From Galeruca laticollis (Eukaryota > Arthropoda > Insecta > Coleoptera > Chrysomelidae), in contig OY998175.1 in NCBI GenBank assembly GCA_963921935.1, forward strand, positions 230,880,122 through 230,944,121: a stretch of 64,000 nt of DNA, given 5' to 3'. The notes under the pieces are model-generated. The model saw only the letters and a program-made list of their open reading frames with translations. It did no database searches and was not told the DNA's origin. The first letter of the stretch is position 1, and each line of letters begins with the position of its first letter. This document shows positions 1-37,368 of the stretch, in pieces. The position numbers were made by a program, and so were the translations under genes.

Positions 1-1200
1 TTTGTTCAGTAATTTATGTACCAAGAACAATAAACTGTCTATTATCGAGCCTGCAGGCCGAGGCGCAGCGGAGGCTAGGAAGCAGGCGAGACCATAGTAG
101 TCCAGGAGAATTATACTTAAAACCTACCAGATATGGTTGTGTCGTTACGTAACTTAGATATTCTCAAGATTGATTGAAAATGATATATACAATCATATTA
201 TAAGTATACGAGCTCAGAAAAATGTACTATTTGCAAAAAAATCGAGAACTGCAAAAATGCACGAAAACGCCGCTATTTCTATTACTATAACTATTTTCAA
301 TATGTACGTATGCAGTTTAAAGAAAACATCATCACTTGTGAGCTTGTTCGTTATGAAATTTTCTACAAGATGGAATTGGTTTCAAAGTCGAATTTATTAT
401 ATTTTCGTTGCTAGATAGCAATAAATTGGGAAAATGTGACGAAAATCGTGGTAATTTTGAGGCGCGTAACAACCAGGTAAGAAATTGCACAATTATACTA
501 TAGAGATTCAAGTACTTTGGAGTATAACGAAATGAAATACCAAAGCCCGATCCAAATTTATTTGTTGGTTTCGACGTGGTCGATTTGTTGATTTATTCGA
601 GCAAAAAAACACTGTTTTTCCGCGTCAATGCTGGGAACAAAATTTTGCATTTTGATTGCTGTCGATTTTTTTACACATTGTTGGTTCCGTTAGCTCTCAA
701 AAACGCTTAATTTAAAAAAAATCGATGAGATAGGTCGAATAAGTTCTGAGATATTAACTGCCAAAGTTGACAAAAGTTATCAGCAAAACTACGCATAGTG
801 GAAAAATGAAAAAAAAGAATTTGGTAGGTTTGTCCGAGTACTTTTCGTAGGCGTTTATATAAATAATAGTGTACGTGCGCTTTTTGCAGGAAAATTCAAT
901 GAATGTTGGCGAGATAACCATCCGAGCGGCGAAACCGTAAGGGACGAGATGAGCGGCGGAAATTGAAATCGAGCGTTCAAAACCAGCGCGAGCGCTTTAG
1001 TACGCGATATCTCGGCTTCTATTGCTTCGATTTTGATCATTTTTTTTTTAATCGATATACCGAATCGAGAGGAAAACAGGCAACATGGTAAACAAAAACT
1101 AGGGCACAAAAATATTTCACAGTGAAAATTCTAAGCCGATAACTGAATCCGTTCTGGAGTTATAGCTTCTAAAAGTAATGTAAAATTGTGCATAATAATT
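1..1200. other. 3' flank of an upstream EcKinase copy, non-coding
   Basis: By alignment to 31415 onward, base 1 lies about 150 bp downstream of the stop of another EcKinase copy that would sit to the left of the window. A possible polyadenylation signal AATAAA is at 29-34. The rest is AT-rich with short open frames that look like chance, and I see no convincing gene. The stretch 900-1060 is locally GC-richer and is repeated only in copy B. Confidence 0.6.
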
Positions 1201-1384
1201 TTTCATTTATTAACAAAATGCAATCATGAAAATACAAATTAACTAGAGTTATGATTCTAAAATTTGTGAACTCAGAACCGGAAGAAAAACCGGATTTTTC
1301 TGAAGTTGCAAACGACGGGAATTTCATGGACCAAATGAGATACGAAATTAAAAATTTTGGTTTATATACAGAATGTTTTAAGAT

Positions 1385-2010
1385 AGTATTGAAAAGACCC
1401 CGCACAACGTATATGGGAAAATGGCTCTCCATCAATTTCCTGAACTTTTTGATATGTTGTACAATTGATCATTCTGGTGAAATGTTTTAATGGGCACAAC
1501 ACGATCTTATGACTAGTTTTCGAGATACAGGGTGTTGAATATGAGGAAGATTCACTTTTTATCTCTCCCTATCTCCCAAGTTATGATTTAGTTCCGATTT
1601 ATATTGTATCCTTCTATGACAAATTCATTAGAAATTCATTTCCAAATCTTTTTGTTAATATTAATGCTATTTTGAGACTTCCATGATTTTGTTGTTTTAT
1701 AAAGAGAAAATGCGAAAAAAGGTTGAATTATCACATAATAATATAAATTCATTTCTTCTTTCATTACAGTTCATACAATTCATACAAGGTGATTCACTAA
1801 TATAGAAAAATAACGAATTTTGGTTTTTCGGACACCTTGTAGTAATAAACCCATCGAAACTGACAAAATTCTCGTAAAGGACGTTAAATGATGTGTTTCA
1901 TCGTATACAGAGTCGAATGATGTCAATTTGAAAAATTACGTATCCTTTATCAAATAAAAACCTTGATATTTTTCCATGGGAGAACTCGAAATACTTTCAT
2001 TCATATCGTA
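1385..2010 (+). repeat. Dispersed repeat, also inverted at 50690-51760
   Basis: This stretch, including the phrases 'gatacagggtgttgaatatg' and 'gacaccttgtagtaataaac', occurs again in copy B at about 32800-33425 and, diverged and reverse-complemented, at 50690-51760. No coding capacity is evident. It is likely a non-autonomous transposon or an untranslated part of one; I cannot assign a superfamily. Confidence 0.7.
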
Positions 2011-2119
2011 CAAAATTTTCAACGGAATCCTATGACGTAACGTTCATATACAAGGCGAACAATTTGTGAAAAATTCCATACACCTTTCTCTATACACATA
2101 TTTATGATATGCACTAGAG

Positions 2120-4057
2120 CAGTGGTCGCCAACCTGTCGATCGCGAGCTACCGGTAGCTCGCGGAGGCAATTCTGGTAGCTCTCACAACGATTTCAATGT
2201 AAAAAATACAAACTGCAAAAATCAGAGAAGCTTTCGAAAATTCCACAAAAAAATCTAATTGTCATAATATTGAACATAAACAGCGGCAACGTTGCGGTGA
2301 GCGATCTGCCGATGACGCCATCAAGCTAGAATCGGCTGGAACCGACCAGCCGGACCAGCGCGTTAGTGTTCGAGAACGATCAGGATTGCATTGAACGGGA
2401 TAAATACGCAAGGCGCGGCGACATTGCGCTTAGTTTAAAAATGAACGCGTAACCAACGTCCAGCGGTTGGGTTAGTAGAGAACAACAGAAAATAATATTA
2501 TGGCAAGCAGTTTGTAAGAAGGTGAATACATACCACTTCCATTCGGAATGGGAAGAACCTTACTTTTTTACAGAAGTTGAAGATGAAAATGTGTGTTTGT
2601 TATGTAATACTTCGGTCTCCGTTGCTAAAGAAGGAAATATTGTAAGATATCATAAAACTGTCCATTCTAATTTTGAAAAATCATTCCCACTACATTCTGC
2701 CGCCAGAAAGGAGAAACTGAGACAGTTGAAAAAGCAGTTAATTGGACAACAATCAATATTTTTAAGGACAGTCGACAAAAATAAGGCTGCAACTGAAGCA
2801 TCATACCGTGTGTCCCAGATAATTGTACAGAACAAGAAACCTTATGAAGAAGGAGAAATGATAAAACAAGCGTTTTCAGAAGCTGCTGATTCGTTATTTG
2901 CCAACTTTAGAAATAAAGACAAGATAGTTTCAGCTATAAAATCTATGCAACTTTCTGCTAATACAGTGATGAGACGTGTAGAAGTAATGAGCAATGACAT
3001 TTTTTAACTGTTAAGAATTGACTTAAATAACTGTTTATTTTTCACTTCAACTGGATGAATCAACAGATGTCGTTGACACTGCCCAGATGGCCGTGTTCAT
3101 CAGGATGGTTCTTAGTGATTTCACGATTGAAGAAGATCTTTTAAAGTTCGTTCCACTGAAAGGACACACTACTGGACAGGAGATGTTTTCTCATTTAAAA
3201 AATATTATTTCTTCCGAGAAAATTCTAATATCGAAAATGGTAGGCTTGACAACCGATGGCGCTTCAGCTATGGTGTGTTGTGATAAGGGTCTGGTGGCAT
3301 TATGTCGTAAAGATGAAACTTTTCCGCAATTTGTCTGTTACCACTGCATCATCCATCAGCAAGCATTATGTGGAAATTTCCTGAAACTAAACAACGTTAT
3401 GAAACTGGTGGTAAAAATTATGAACAAGATTAGAGCTCAAGCGTTACAAAGAAGATTATTCAAAACCTTGGCAGATGAAGTTGACTGTCAATACGGGGAC
3501 CTACTCCTTCACTCTGAAGTCCGATCGTTAAGTAGAGGCGGGTGCTGAAACGTTTTAATGATGTCCTATCTGGCATAGTTCAATTTTTCAAACAACGCAA
3601 TGAACCGACTCCGGAACTAGAAAATTCAATCTGGCTTAGAGATTTTGGTTTTCTCGTGGACATTAGAGAGAAATTGAATGAATTTAATTTGCAGCTTCAG
3701 GGGAGAGACAAAGAACTAGCGGAAATGATTTCTGATATAAAAGCATTTATCAAAAAGCTGGAGTTTTGGGAACAAACCCTAATTACCAGCGATGCCAAGC
3801 ATTTTCCTATCCTTTCAGAAAAAATATCTCAAAATCCATTAGAATCCTATGACAGCAAATATCATGTAGAAATAGTTTCTACCCTGAAGAACAACGTAAA
3901 AAATCGTTTTAAGGATTTCAACGAAATGGCTTTAGTAGCGCAGTTTGTTGTTTCACCCTTTATGAAAATTGATTTCCAACAGTTTGCAACTTGTGGTATG
4001 CAGAACTTTGGCGAAGACATCGCTGCAACAGAAATGGAAGAAATTGAAAGGTATTGA
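2120..4057 (+). mobile_element. hAT transposon, ZBED/GTF2IRD2-like transposase, broken
   Basis: The 5' end CAGTGGTCGCCAACCTGTCG with an adjoining palindromic GAGCTACCGGTAGCTC resembles a hAT terminal inverted repeat. The coding part 2522-4057 is split over three frames: 2522-3007 (BED-type zinc finger with CxxC near CLLC and a downstream H...H), 3050-3546 (hAT core, with LDESTDVVDTAQ and TTDGASAM, where catalytic Asp residues are expected) and 3542-4057 (WLRDFGFLVDIREKLNEFN, typical of the domesticated-like GTF2IRD2/ZBED5 lineage). Frameshifts lie near 2515, 3010 and 3540. The 3' end is lost: the frame runs directly into the 170-bp satellite at about 4048. The element is dead. The family assignment rests on motifs read by eye. 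Confidence 0.85.
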
Positions 4058-4395
4058 AACTGAGAATTCTAGATTTAAAATATCCGGGAGCCCTAGCGTT
4101 TATGTAGGCCTAGCGCAAACGGATAATTCAATCAGGAATTGTCCCTACCAATTGAATAAAAAGGTATTAAAAAGAACGGGACGAATATCAACCACTCACT
4201 AAAAGGAAACTCGGGAAAAGTATTCCAACTGGGAACTCGAGATTTAAAATATCCGGGAGCCCTAGCGTTTATGTATGCCTGGCGCAAACGGATATTTCAA
4301 TCAGGAATTTTCCTTGCAAAGTCGAAGAAAAATGTATTAAAAAACGGAACTAATATCCAGAAACCTACGAAAAAGGAAAATCGGGAAAGGTATTA
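4048..4395 (+). repeat. ~170-bp satellite, two units
   Basis: Two tandem units of about 170 bp, each holding the phrases 'ccgggagccctagcgtttat' and 'gcgcaaacggatatttcaat'. The same satellite occurs at 35462-35800 (copy B) and as at least four units at 56043-56725. It abuts the truncated 3' end of the hAT transposase. Confidence 0.9.
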
Positions 4396-4654
4396 AATCA
4401 GATGCGATATATAAATGGTTTACCACACTCCAATGTACAAGATATTCCAACTTATTTTAAAATGAGATTCAACTACATAAATATTTTGAATTGATAATTG
4501 AAAAAACCACATATTTCCGGATTAATTATTACTAAAACTCTTACATTTACAGCGACGAAATTATCGAGAATTTAAAACAAAAATCAAATACGTGAATATT
4601 CTAAATTTAAAATCGAAAAGACCATTTAGTTTTCGGATTTTTATTACTCAAAAA

Positions 4655-4908
4655 TTAACAGCGAGATTGTATTGTGTGAGTTTTTCGAGAATTGCCATTC
4701 TAGAGATGTTATCAACTGCTCCATCAATGTCGAAGATAGTGGCTATTACATCATGTCTGTTATTAATTGCGCTAGAAATGTGGGACAAGATTATCTCTGG
4801 TTGAGCGCTGACGTTGGAAGCCAGATTGTTCCTTTGGGATGATACTATGTTTTTAAAAAAACCATAAAAGACGCCTATTGATCATCTTTTCCATTACTTT
4901 GCACATAA
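4655..4908 (-). mobile_element. Scrap of I-like LINE reverse transcriptase
   Basis: On the minus strand this encodes part of a LINE reverse transcriptase, with phrases equivalent to DNISRxAILEKLTQYNL. It matches 61073-61325 in the long I-like LINE at the right end of the window. It interrupts sequence that is continuous at 56900-57000, so it inserted (or was captured) at about 4655. The same scrap is at 36068-36322 in copy B. Confidence 0.8.
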
Positions 4909-5299
4909 ATAATCTACATGGTTTCTAGTTGGAGATATTCCTTCATCCATATGAAGGCAGCAAGGTGTTGGAAGCAGTACAGGAAGATACCGTTCTACCT
5001 ACACGAAGCGAAATCATAATAGTAGCGCGGTTACAGAGAATCATGGAGGAAGGTACTGTGGCGACCACACACATTATAATGAAACCATTTTGACTCGACC
5101 TAACATCATTAAAACTGACATATTAGTTGCGTTCGTTTGTATCAATCCGGAGAACGTTTTTAAATAGCAAAGAACGTAGATGACAGATATCTGATAAGAA
5201 TCCGTCAGATGAGATGTTTGAGTGTCAAATTTATCGGTGCGTTTTCGAGAGCTGATCGACGCTAGAACTATGGTAAAAAACGGAGACAGTAACAAATGG

Positions 5300-6229
5300 T
5301 TCGCTGTATCATAGAAACCGAAATATTATTGAATCAACAACGGAAATCAATTTAATTCATTCAACAACGACGACGTTCTTATTATACATGTTGTACGAAT
5401 TTGAGTTAACACTCAAATTCCTACTGTTAATTCTTACATAAATTATTACTTCGTCTTCACCCTGTATTTATAATTTTACAAAACCCATTTCAAACTTCAT
5501 TTCATATAAAAAACCACAGATAACTATATATCAATGTCTTGATCCACAAAACTATATGCATCGACTGAGTTTCAACAGTCATATGACAGTTTCATTTAAA
5601 TCTCTATTTCCCATTAGTTACATTCTCACATAACTTTCCTTGTCACCACCCACTTTAAACGACATATAAAAATATCTATAACAACACACATTCAATTTTT
5701 CATTCTCATAATATATAAAAAGGTTGTTAGTCAAAAAATTCATTCAAAAAATAATAAAAAGTCATTGTCAAAAAATTATTCACAAAGAAGTGAAAACTTT
5801 TCAATTACAATGTATCATAAGCATTTGAGATAATCTTAAATGTGACGCAAAATGGAGAAAGTGTAAAGTAATAGAAATATAAAGAAAAGTGCATATACAG
5901 ATCGATTTTCATTTAACATAACCAACAACTCATACATATGGAAGCAGTTATCATCATAAATAAATTTGGAAAAATGTAAATACTTATAAACCAGAGAATT
6001 TTCGAGAAATTTCAAGTTTTACATTATTTTCCAAATTTGTTAAGAACCTTCAGAATTATTTTAAAAGGAGAGACAACCTTTACCAATTTTTTTGGTCAAT
6101 AAGCAATTATTTTTAATAATAATGTTCAAAACCGGATGAAATGTGTTTATAATGACATGTTAGGTAATATCGCAGTAATAAAAGCGAATTTAACTAATAT
6201 GATTACATTTGATTGTGTTACAAGGTCTA
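5300..6229. other. Intergenic DNA upstream of EcKinase
   Basis: AT-rich, no gene seen. The EcKinase promoter and any 5' untranslated exon must lie here. TATA-like strings such as 'atatataaaaagg' at 5711-5723 exist, but in DNA this AT-rich they are weak evidence. A string ending 'gtgttacaag' just before the first ATG (6230) could be a splice acceptor for a non-coding first exon. Confidence 0.4.
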
Positions 6230-31263
<25,034 letters not shown>

Positions 31264-33534
31264 TTCATACTAACAACTCAAATATGGAAATATATTTCCC
31301 ATTCCGTCAGATGCAGTAACAAGAATTTGGTTATATTTATATTAGATTCAAAAATGTACAGTTTTTGAGTAAATTTTTTAATATCGCTAATAAAAAACTG
31401 TTAATGACTAGTTATTTGTTCAATAATTTATGTACCAAGAACAATAAACTGTCTATTATCGAGCCTGCAGGCCGAGGCGCAGCGGAGGCTAGGAAGCAGG
31501 CGAGACCATAGTAGTCCAGGAGAATTATACTTAAAACCTACCAGATATGGTTGTGTCGTTACGTAACTTAGATATTCTCAAGATTGATCGAAAATGATAT
31601 ATACAATCATATTATAAGTATACGCTAGCTCAGAAAAATGTACTATTTGCAAAAAAATCGAGAACTGCAAAAATGCACGAAAACGCCGCTATTTCTATTA
31701 CTATAACTATTTTCAATATGTACGTATGCAGTTTAGAGAAAACATCATCACTTGTGAGCTTGTTCGTTATGAAATTTTCTACAAGATGGAATTGGTTTCA
31801 AAGTCGAATTTATTATATTTTCGTTGCTAGATAGCAATAAATTGGGAAAATGTGACGAAAATCATGGTAATTTTGAGGCGCGTAACAACCAGGTAAGAAA
31901 TTGCACAATTATACTATAGAGATTCAAGTACTTTGGAGTATAACAAAATGAAATACCAAAGCCCGATCCAAATTTATTTGTTGGTTTCGACGTGGTCGAT
32001 TTGTTGATTTATTCGAGCAAAAAAACACTGTTTTTCCGCGTCAATGCTGGGAACAAAATTTTGCATTTTGATTGCTGTCGATTTTTTTACACATTGTTGG
32101 TTCCGTTAGCTCTCAAAAACGCTTAATTTAAAAAGAATCGATGAGATAGGTCGAATAAGTTCTGAGATATTAACTGCCAAAGTTGACAAAAGTTATCAGC
32201 AAAACTACGCATAGTGGAAAAATGAAAAAAAAGAATTTGGTAGGTTTGTCCGAGTACTTTTCGTAGGCGTTTATATAAATAATAGTGTACGTGCGCTTTT
32301 TGCAGGAAAATTCAATGAATGTTGGCGAGATAACCACCCGAGCGGCGAAACCGTAAGGGACGGGATGAGCGGCGGAAATTGAAATCGAGCGTTCAAAACC
32401 AGCGCGAGCGCTTTAGTACGCGATATCTCGGCTTCTATTGCTTCGATTTTGATCATTTTTTTTTAATCGATATACCGAATCTAGAGGAAAACAGGCAACA
32501 TGGTAAACAAAAACTAGGGCTCAAAAATATTTCACAGTGAAAATTCTAAGCCGATAACTGAATCCGTTCTGGAGTTATAGCTTCTAAAAGTAATGTAAAA
32601 TTGTGCTTAATAATTTTTCATTTATTAACAAAATGCAATCATGAAAATACAAATTAACTAGAGTTATGATTCTAAAATTTGTGAACTCAGAACCGGAAGA
32701 AAAACCGGATTTTTCTGAAGTTGCAAACGACGGGAATTTCATGGACCAAATGAGATACGAAATTAGAAATTTTGGTTTATATACAGAATGTTTTAAGATA
32801 GTATTGAAAGGACCCCGCACAACTTATATGGGAAAATGGCTCTCCATCAATTTCCTGAACTTTTTGATATGTTGTACAATTGATCATTCTGGTGAAATGT
32901 TTTAATGGGCACAACACGATCTTATGACTAGTTTTCGAGATACAGGGTGTTGAATATGAGGAAGATTCACTTTTTATCTCTCCCTATCTCCCAAGTTATG
33001 ATTTAGTTCCGATTTATATTGTATCCTTCTATGACAAATTCATTAGAAATTCATTTCCAAATCTTTTTGTTAATATTAATGCTATTTTGAGACTTCCATG
33101 ATTTTGTTGTTTTATAAAGAGAAAATGCGAAAAAAGGTTGAATTATCACATAATAATATAAATTCATTTCTTCTTTCATTACAGTTCATACAATTCATAC
33201 AAGGTGATTCACTAATATAGAAAAATAACGAATTTTGGTTTTTCGGACACCTTGTAGTAATAAACCCATCGAAACTGACAAAATTCTCGTAAAGGACGTT
33301 AAATGATGTGTTTCATCGTATACAGAGTCGAATGATGTCAATTTGAAAAATTACGTATCCTTTATCAAATAAAAACCTTGATATTTTTCCATGGGAGAAC
33401 TCGAAATACTTTCATTCATATCGTACAAAATTTTCAACGGAATCCTATGACGTAACGTTCATATACAAGGCGAACAATTTGTGAAAAATTCCATACACCT
33501 TTCTCTATACACATATTTATGATATGCACTAGAG

Positions 33535-35470
33535 CAGTGGTCGCCAACCTGTCGATCGCGAGCTACCGGTAGCTCGCGGAGGCAATTCTGGTAGCTCTCA
33601 CAACGATTTCAATGTAAAAAATACAAACTGCAAAAATCAGAGAAGCTTTCGAAAATTCCACAAAAAAATCTAATTGTCATAATATTGAACATAAACAGCG
33701 GCAACGTTGCGGTGAGCGATCTGCCGATGACGCCATCAAGCTAGAATCGGCTGGAACCGACCAGCCGGACCAGCGCGTTAGTGTTCGAGAACGATCAGGA
33801 TTGCATTGAACGGGATAAATACGCAAGGCGCGGCGACATTGCGCTTAGTTTAAAAATGAACGCGTAACCAACGTCCAGCGGTTGGGTTAGTAGAGAACAA
33901 CAGAAAATAATATTATGGCAAGCAGTTTGTAAGAAGGTAAATACATACCACTTTCATTCGGAATGGGAAGAACCTTACTTTTTTACAGAAGTTGAAGATA
34001 AAAATGTGTGTTTGTTATGTAATACTTCGGTCTCCGTTGCTAAAGAAGGAAATATTGTAAGATATCATAAAACTGTCCATTCTAATTTTGAAAAATCATT
34101 CCCACTACATTCTGCCGCCAGAAAGGAGAAACTGAAACAGTTAAAAAAGCAGTTAATTGGACAACAATCAATATTTTTAAGAACAGTCGACAAAAATAAG
34201 GCTGCAACTGAAGCATCATACCGTGTGTCCCAGATAATTGTACAGAACAAGAAACCTTATGAAGAAGGAGAAATGATAAAACAAGCGTTTTCAGAAGCTG
34301 CTGATTCGTTATTTGCAAACTTTAGAAATAAAGACAAGATAGTTTCAGCTATAAAATCTATGCAACTTTCTGCTAATACAGTGATGAGACGTGTAGAACT
34401 AATGAGCAATGACATTTTTTACAGTTAAGAATTGACTTTAATAACTGTTTATTTTTCACTTCAACTGGATGAATCAACAGATGTCGTTGACACTGCCCAG
34501 ATGGCCGTGTTCATCAGGATGGTTCTTAGTGATTTCACGATTGAAGAAGATCTTTTAAAGTTCATTCCACTGAAAGGACACACTACTGGACAGGAGATGT
34601 TTTCTCATTTAAAAAATATTATTTCTTCCGAGAAAATTCTAATATCGAAAATGGTAGGCTTGACAACCGATGGCGCTTCAGCTATGGTGTGTTGTGATAA
34701 GGGTCTGGTGGCATTATGTCGTAAAGATGAAACTTTTCCGCAATTTGTCTGTTACCACTGCATCATCCATCAGCAAGCATTATGTGGAAATTTCCTGAAA
34801 CTAAACAACGTTATGAAACTGGTGGTAAAAATTATGAACAAGATTAGAGCTCAAGCGTTACAAAGAAGATTATTCAAAACCTTGGCAGATGAAGTTGACT
34901 GTCAATACGGGGACCTACTCCTTCACTCTGAAGTCCGATCGTTAAGTAGAGGCGGGTGCTGAAACGTTTTAATGATGTCCTATCTGGCATAGTTCAATTT
35001 TTCAAACAACGCAATGAACCGACTCCGGAACTAGAAAATTCAATCTGGCTTAGAGATTTTGGTTTTCTCGTGGACATTAGAGAGAAATTGAATGAACTTA
35101 ATTTGCAGCTTCAGGGGAGAGACAAAGAACTAGCGGAAATGATTTCTGATATAAAAGCATTTATCAAAAAGCTGGAGTTTTGGGAACAAACCCTAATTAC
35201 CAGCGATGCCAAGCATTTTCCTATCCTTTAAGATAAAATATCTCAAAATCCATTAGAATCCTATGACAGCAAATATCATGTAGAAATAGTTTCTACCCTG
35301 AAGAACCACGTAAAAAATCGTTTTAAGGATTTCAACGAAATGGCTTTAGTAGCGCAGTTTGTTGTTTCACCCTTTATGGAAATTGATTTCCAACAGTTTG
35401 CAACTTGTGGTATGCAGAACTTTGGCGAAGACATCGCTGCAACAAAAATGGAAGAAATTGAAAGGTATTG
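33535..35470 (+). mobile_element. hAT relic, copy B of the element at 2120-4057
   Basis: Collinear with the copy A hAT, including the same 5' terminal sequence and the same frameshift between the middle and last parts (34962/34956). It carries additional lesions: the 34432 frame is open further upstream (starting MTLITVYFSLQLDESTD), and a stop truncates the last segment at 35231, where copy A reads on (TCAG versus TTAA around 3818/35229). The lesions shared with copy A predate the duplication; the private ones came after it. Confidence 0.85.
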
Positions 35471-35800
35471 AAACTGAGAATTCTAGATTTAAAATATCCG
35501 GGAGCCCTAGCGTTTATGTAGGCCTAGCGCAAACGGATAATTCAATCAGGAATTGTCCCTACCAATTTAAGAAAAAGGTGTTAAAAAGAACGGGACGAAT
35601 ATCAACCAAACTCACTAAAAGGAAACTCGGGAAAAGTATTGCAACTGGGAACTCGAGATTTAAAATATCCGGGAGCCCTAGCGTTTATGTATGCCTGGCG
35701 CAAACGGATATTTCAATCAGGAATTTTCCTTGCAAAGTCGAAGAAAAATGTATTAAAAAACGGAACTAATATCCAGAAACCTACGAAAAAGGAAAATCGG
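35462..35800 (+). repeat. ~170-bp satellite, copy B
   Basis: Two units collinear with 4048-4395. The spacer between units is slightly longer than in copy A, which shows a small private deletion in A (compare 'aaccactcactaaaagg' at 4190 with 'aaccaaactcactaaaagg' in B). Confidence 0.9.
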
Positions 35801-36067
35801 GAAAGGTATTAAATCAGATGCGATATATAAATGGTTTGCCACACTCCAATGTACAAGATATTCCAACTTATTTTAAAATGAGATTCAACTTCATAAATAT
35901 TTTAAATTGATAATTGAAAAAACCACATATTTCCGGATTAATTATTACTAAAACTCTTACCTTTACAGCGACGAAATTATCGAGAATTTAAAACAAAAAT
36001 CAACTACGTGAATATTCTAAATTTAAAATCGAAAAGACCATTTAGTTTTCGGATTTTTATTACTCAA

Positions 36068-36322
36068 AAATTAACAGTGAGATTGTATTGTGTGAGTTTT
36101 TCGAGAATTGCCATTCTAGAGATGTTATCAACTGCTCCATCAATGTCGAAGATAGTGGCTATTACATCATGTCTGTTATTAATTGCGCTAGAAATGTGGG
36201 ACAAGATTATCTCTGGTTGAGCGCTGACGTTGGAAGCCAGATTGTTCCTTTGGGATGATACTATGTTTTTAAAAAAACAATAAAAGACGCCTATTGATCA
36301 TCTTTTCCATTAATTTGCACAT
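36068..36322 (-). mobile_element. Scrap of I-like LINE reverse transcriptase, copy B
   Basis: Same fragment and breakpoints as 4655-4908, collinear within the segmental duplication. Confidence 0.8.
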
Positions 36323-37368
36323 AAATAATCTACATGGTTTCCAGTTGGAGATATTCCTTCATCCATATGAAGGCAGCAAGGTGTTGGAAGCTGTACAGGA
36401 AGATACCGTTCTACCTACACGAAGCGAAATCATAATAGTAGCGCGGCTACAGAGAATCATGGAGGAAGGTAATGTGTGTGGACATTATAATGAAACCATT
36501 TTGACTCGACCTAACATCATTTAAACTGACATATTAGTTGCGTTCGTTTGTATCAATCCGGAGAACGTTTTTAAATAGCAAAGAACGTGGATGACAGATA
36601 TCTGACAAGAATCCGTCAGATGAGATGTTTGAGTGTCAAATTTATCGGTGCGTTTTCGAGAGCTGATCGACGCTAGAACTATGGTAAAAAACGGAGACAG
36701 TAACAAATGGTTCGCTGTATCATAAAAACCGAAATATTATTGAATCAACAACGGAAATCAATTTAATTCATTCAACGACGACGACGTTCTTATTATACAT
36801 GTTGTACGAATTTGAGTTAACACTCAAATTCCTACTGTTAATTCTTACATAAATTATTACTTCGTCTTCACCCTGTATTTATAATTTTACAAAACCCATT
36901 TCAAACTTCATTTCATATAAAAAACCACAGATAACTATATATCAATGTCTTGATCCACAAAACTATATGCATCGATTGAGTTTCAACAGTCATATGACAG
37001 TTTCATTTAAATCTCTATTTCCCATTAGTTACATTCTCACATAACTTTCCTTGTCACCACCCACTTTAAAAGACATATGAAAATATCTATTACAACACAC
37101 ATTCAATTTTTCATTCTCATAATATATAAAAAGGTTGTTAGTCAAAAAATTTATTCAAAAAATAATAAAAAGTCACATTGTCAAAAAATTATTCACAAAG
37201 AAGTGAAAACTTTTCAATTACAATGTATCATAAGCATTTGACATAATCTTAAATGTGACGCAAAATGGAGAAAGTGTAAAGTAATAGAAATATAAAGAAA
37301 AGTGCATATACAGATCGATTTTCATTTAACATAACCAACAACTCATACATATGGAAGCAGTTATCATC

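Noticed and set aside
855..1109. Minus-strand open frame near the window start, also in copy B
   Set aside because: No domain, and the copy B version is shortened by an indel; it behaves as non-coding repeat.
5660..5745. TATA-box candidates upstream of EcKinase
   Set aside because: AT-rich DNA yields many such strings; spacing to any initiator-like site is not convincing.
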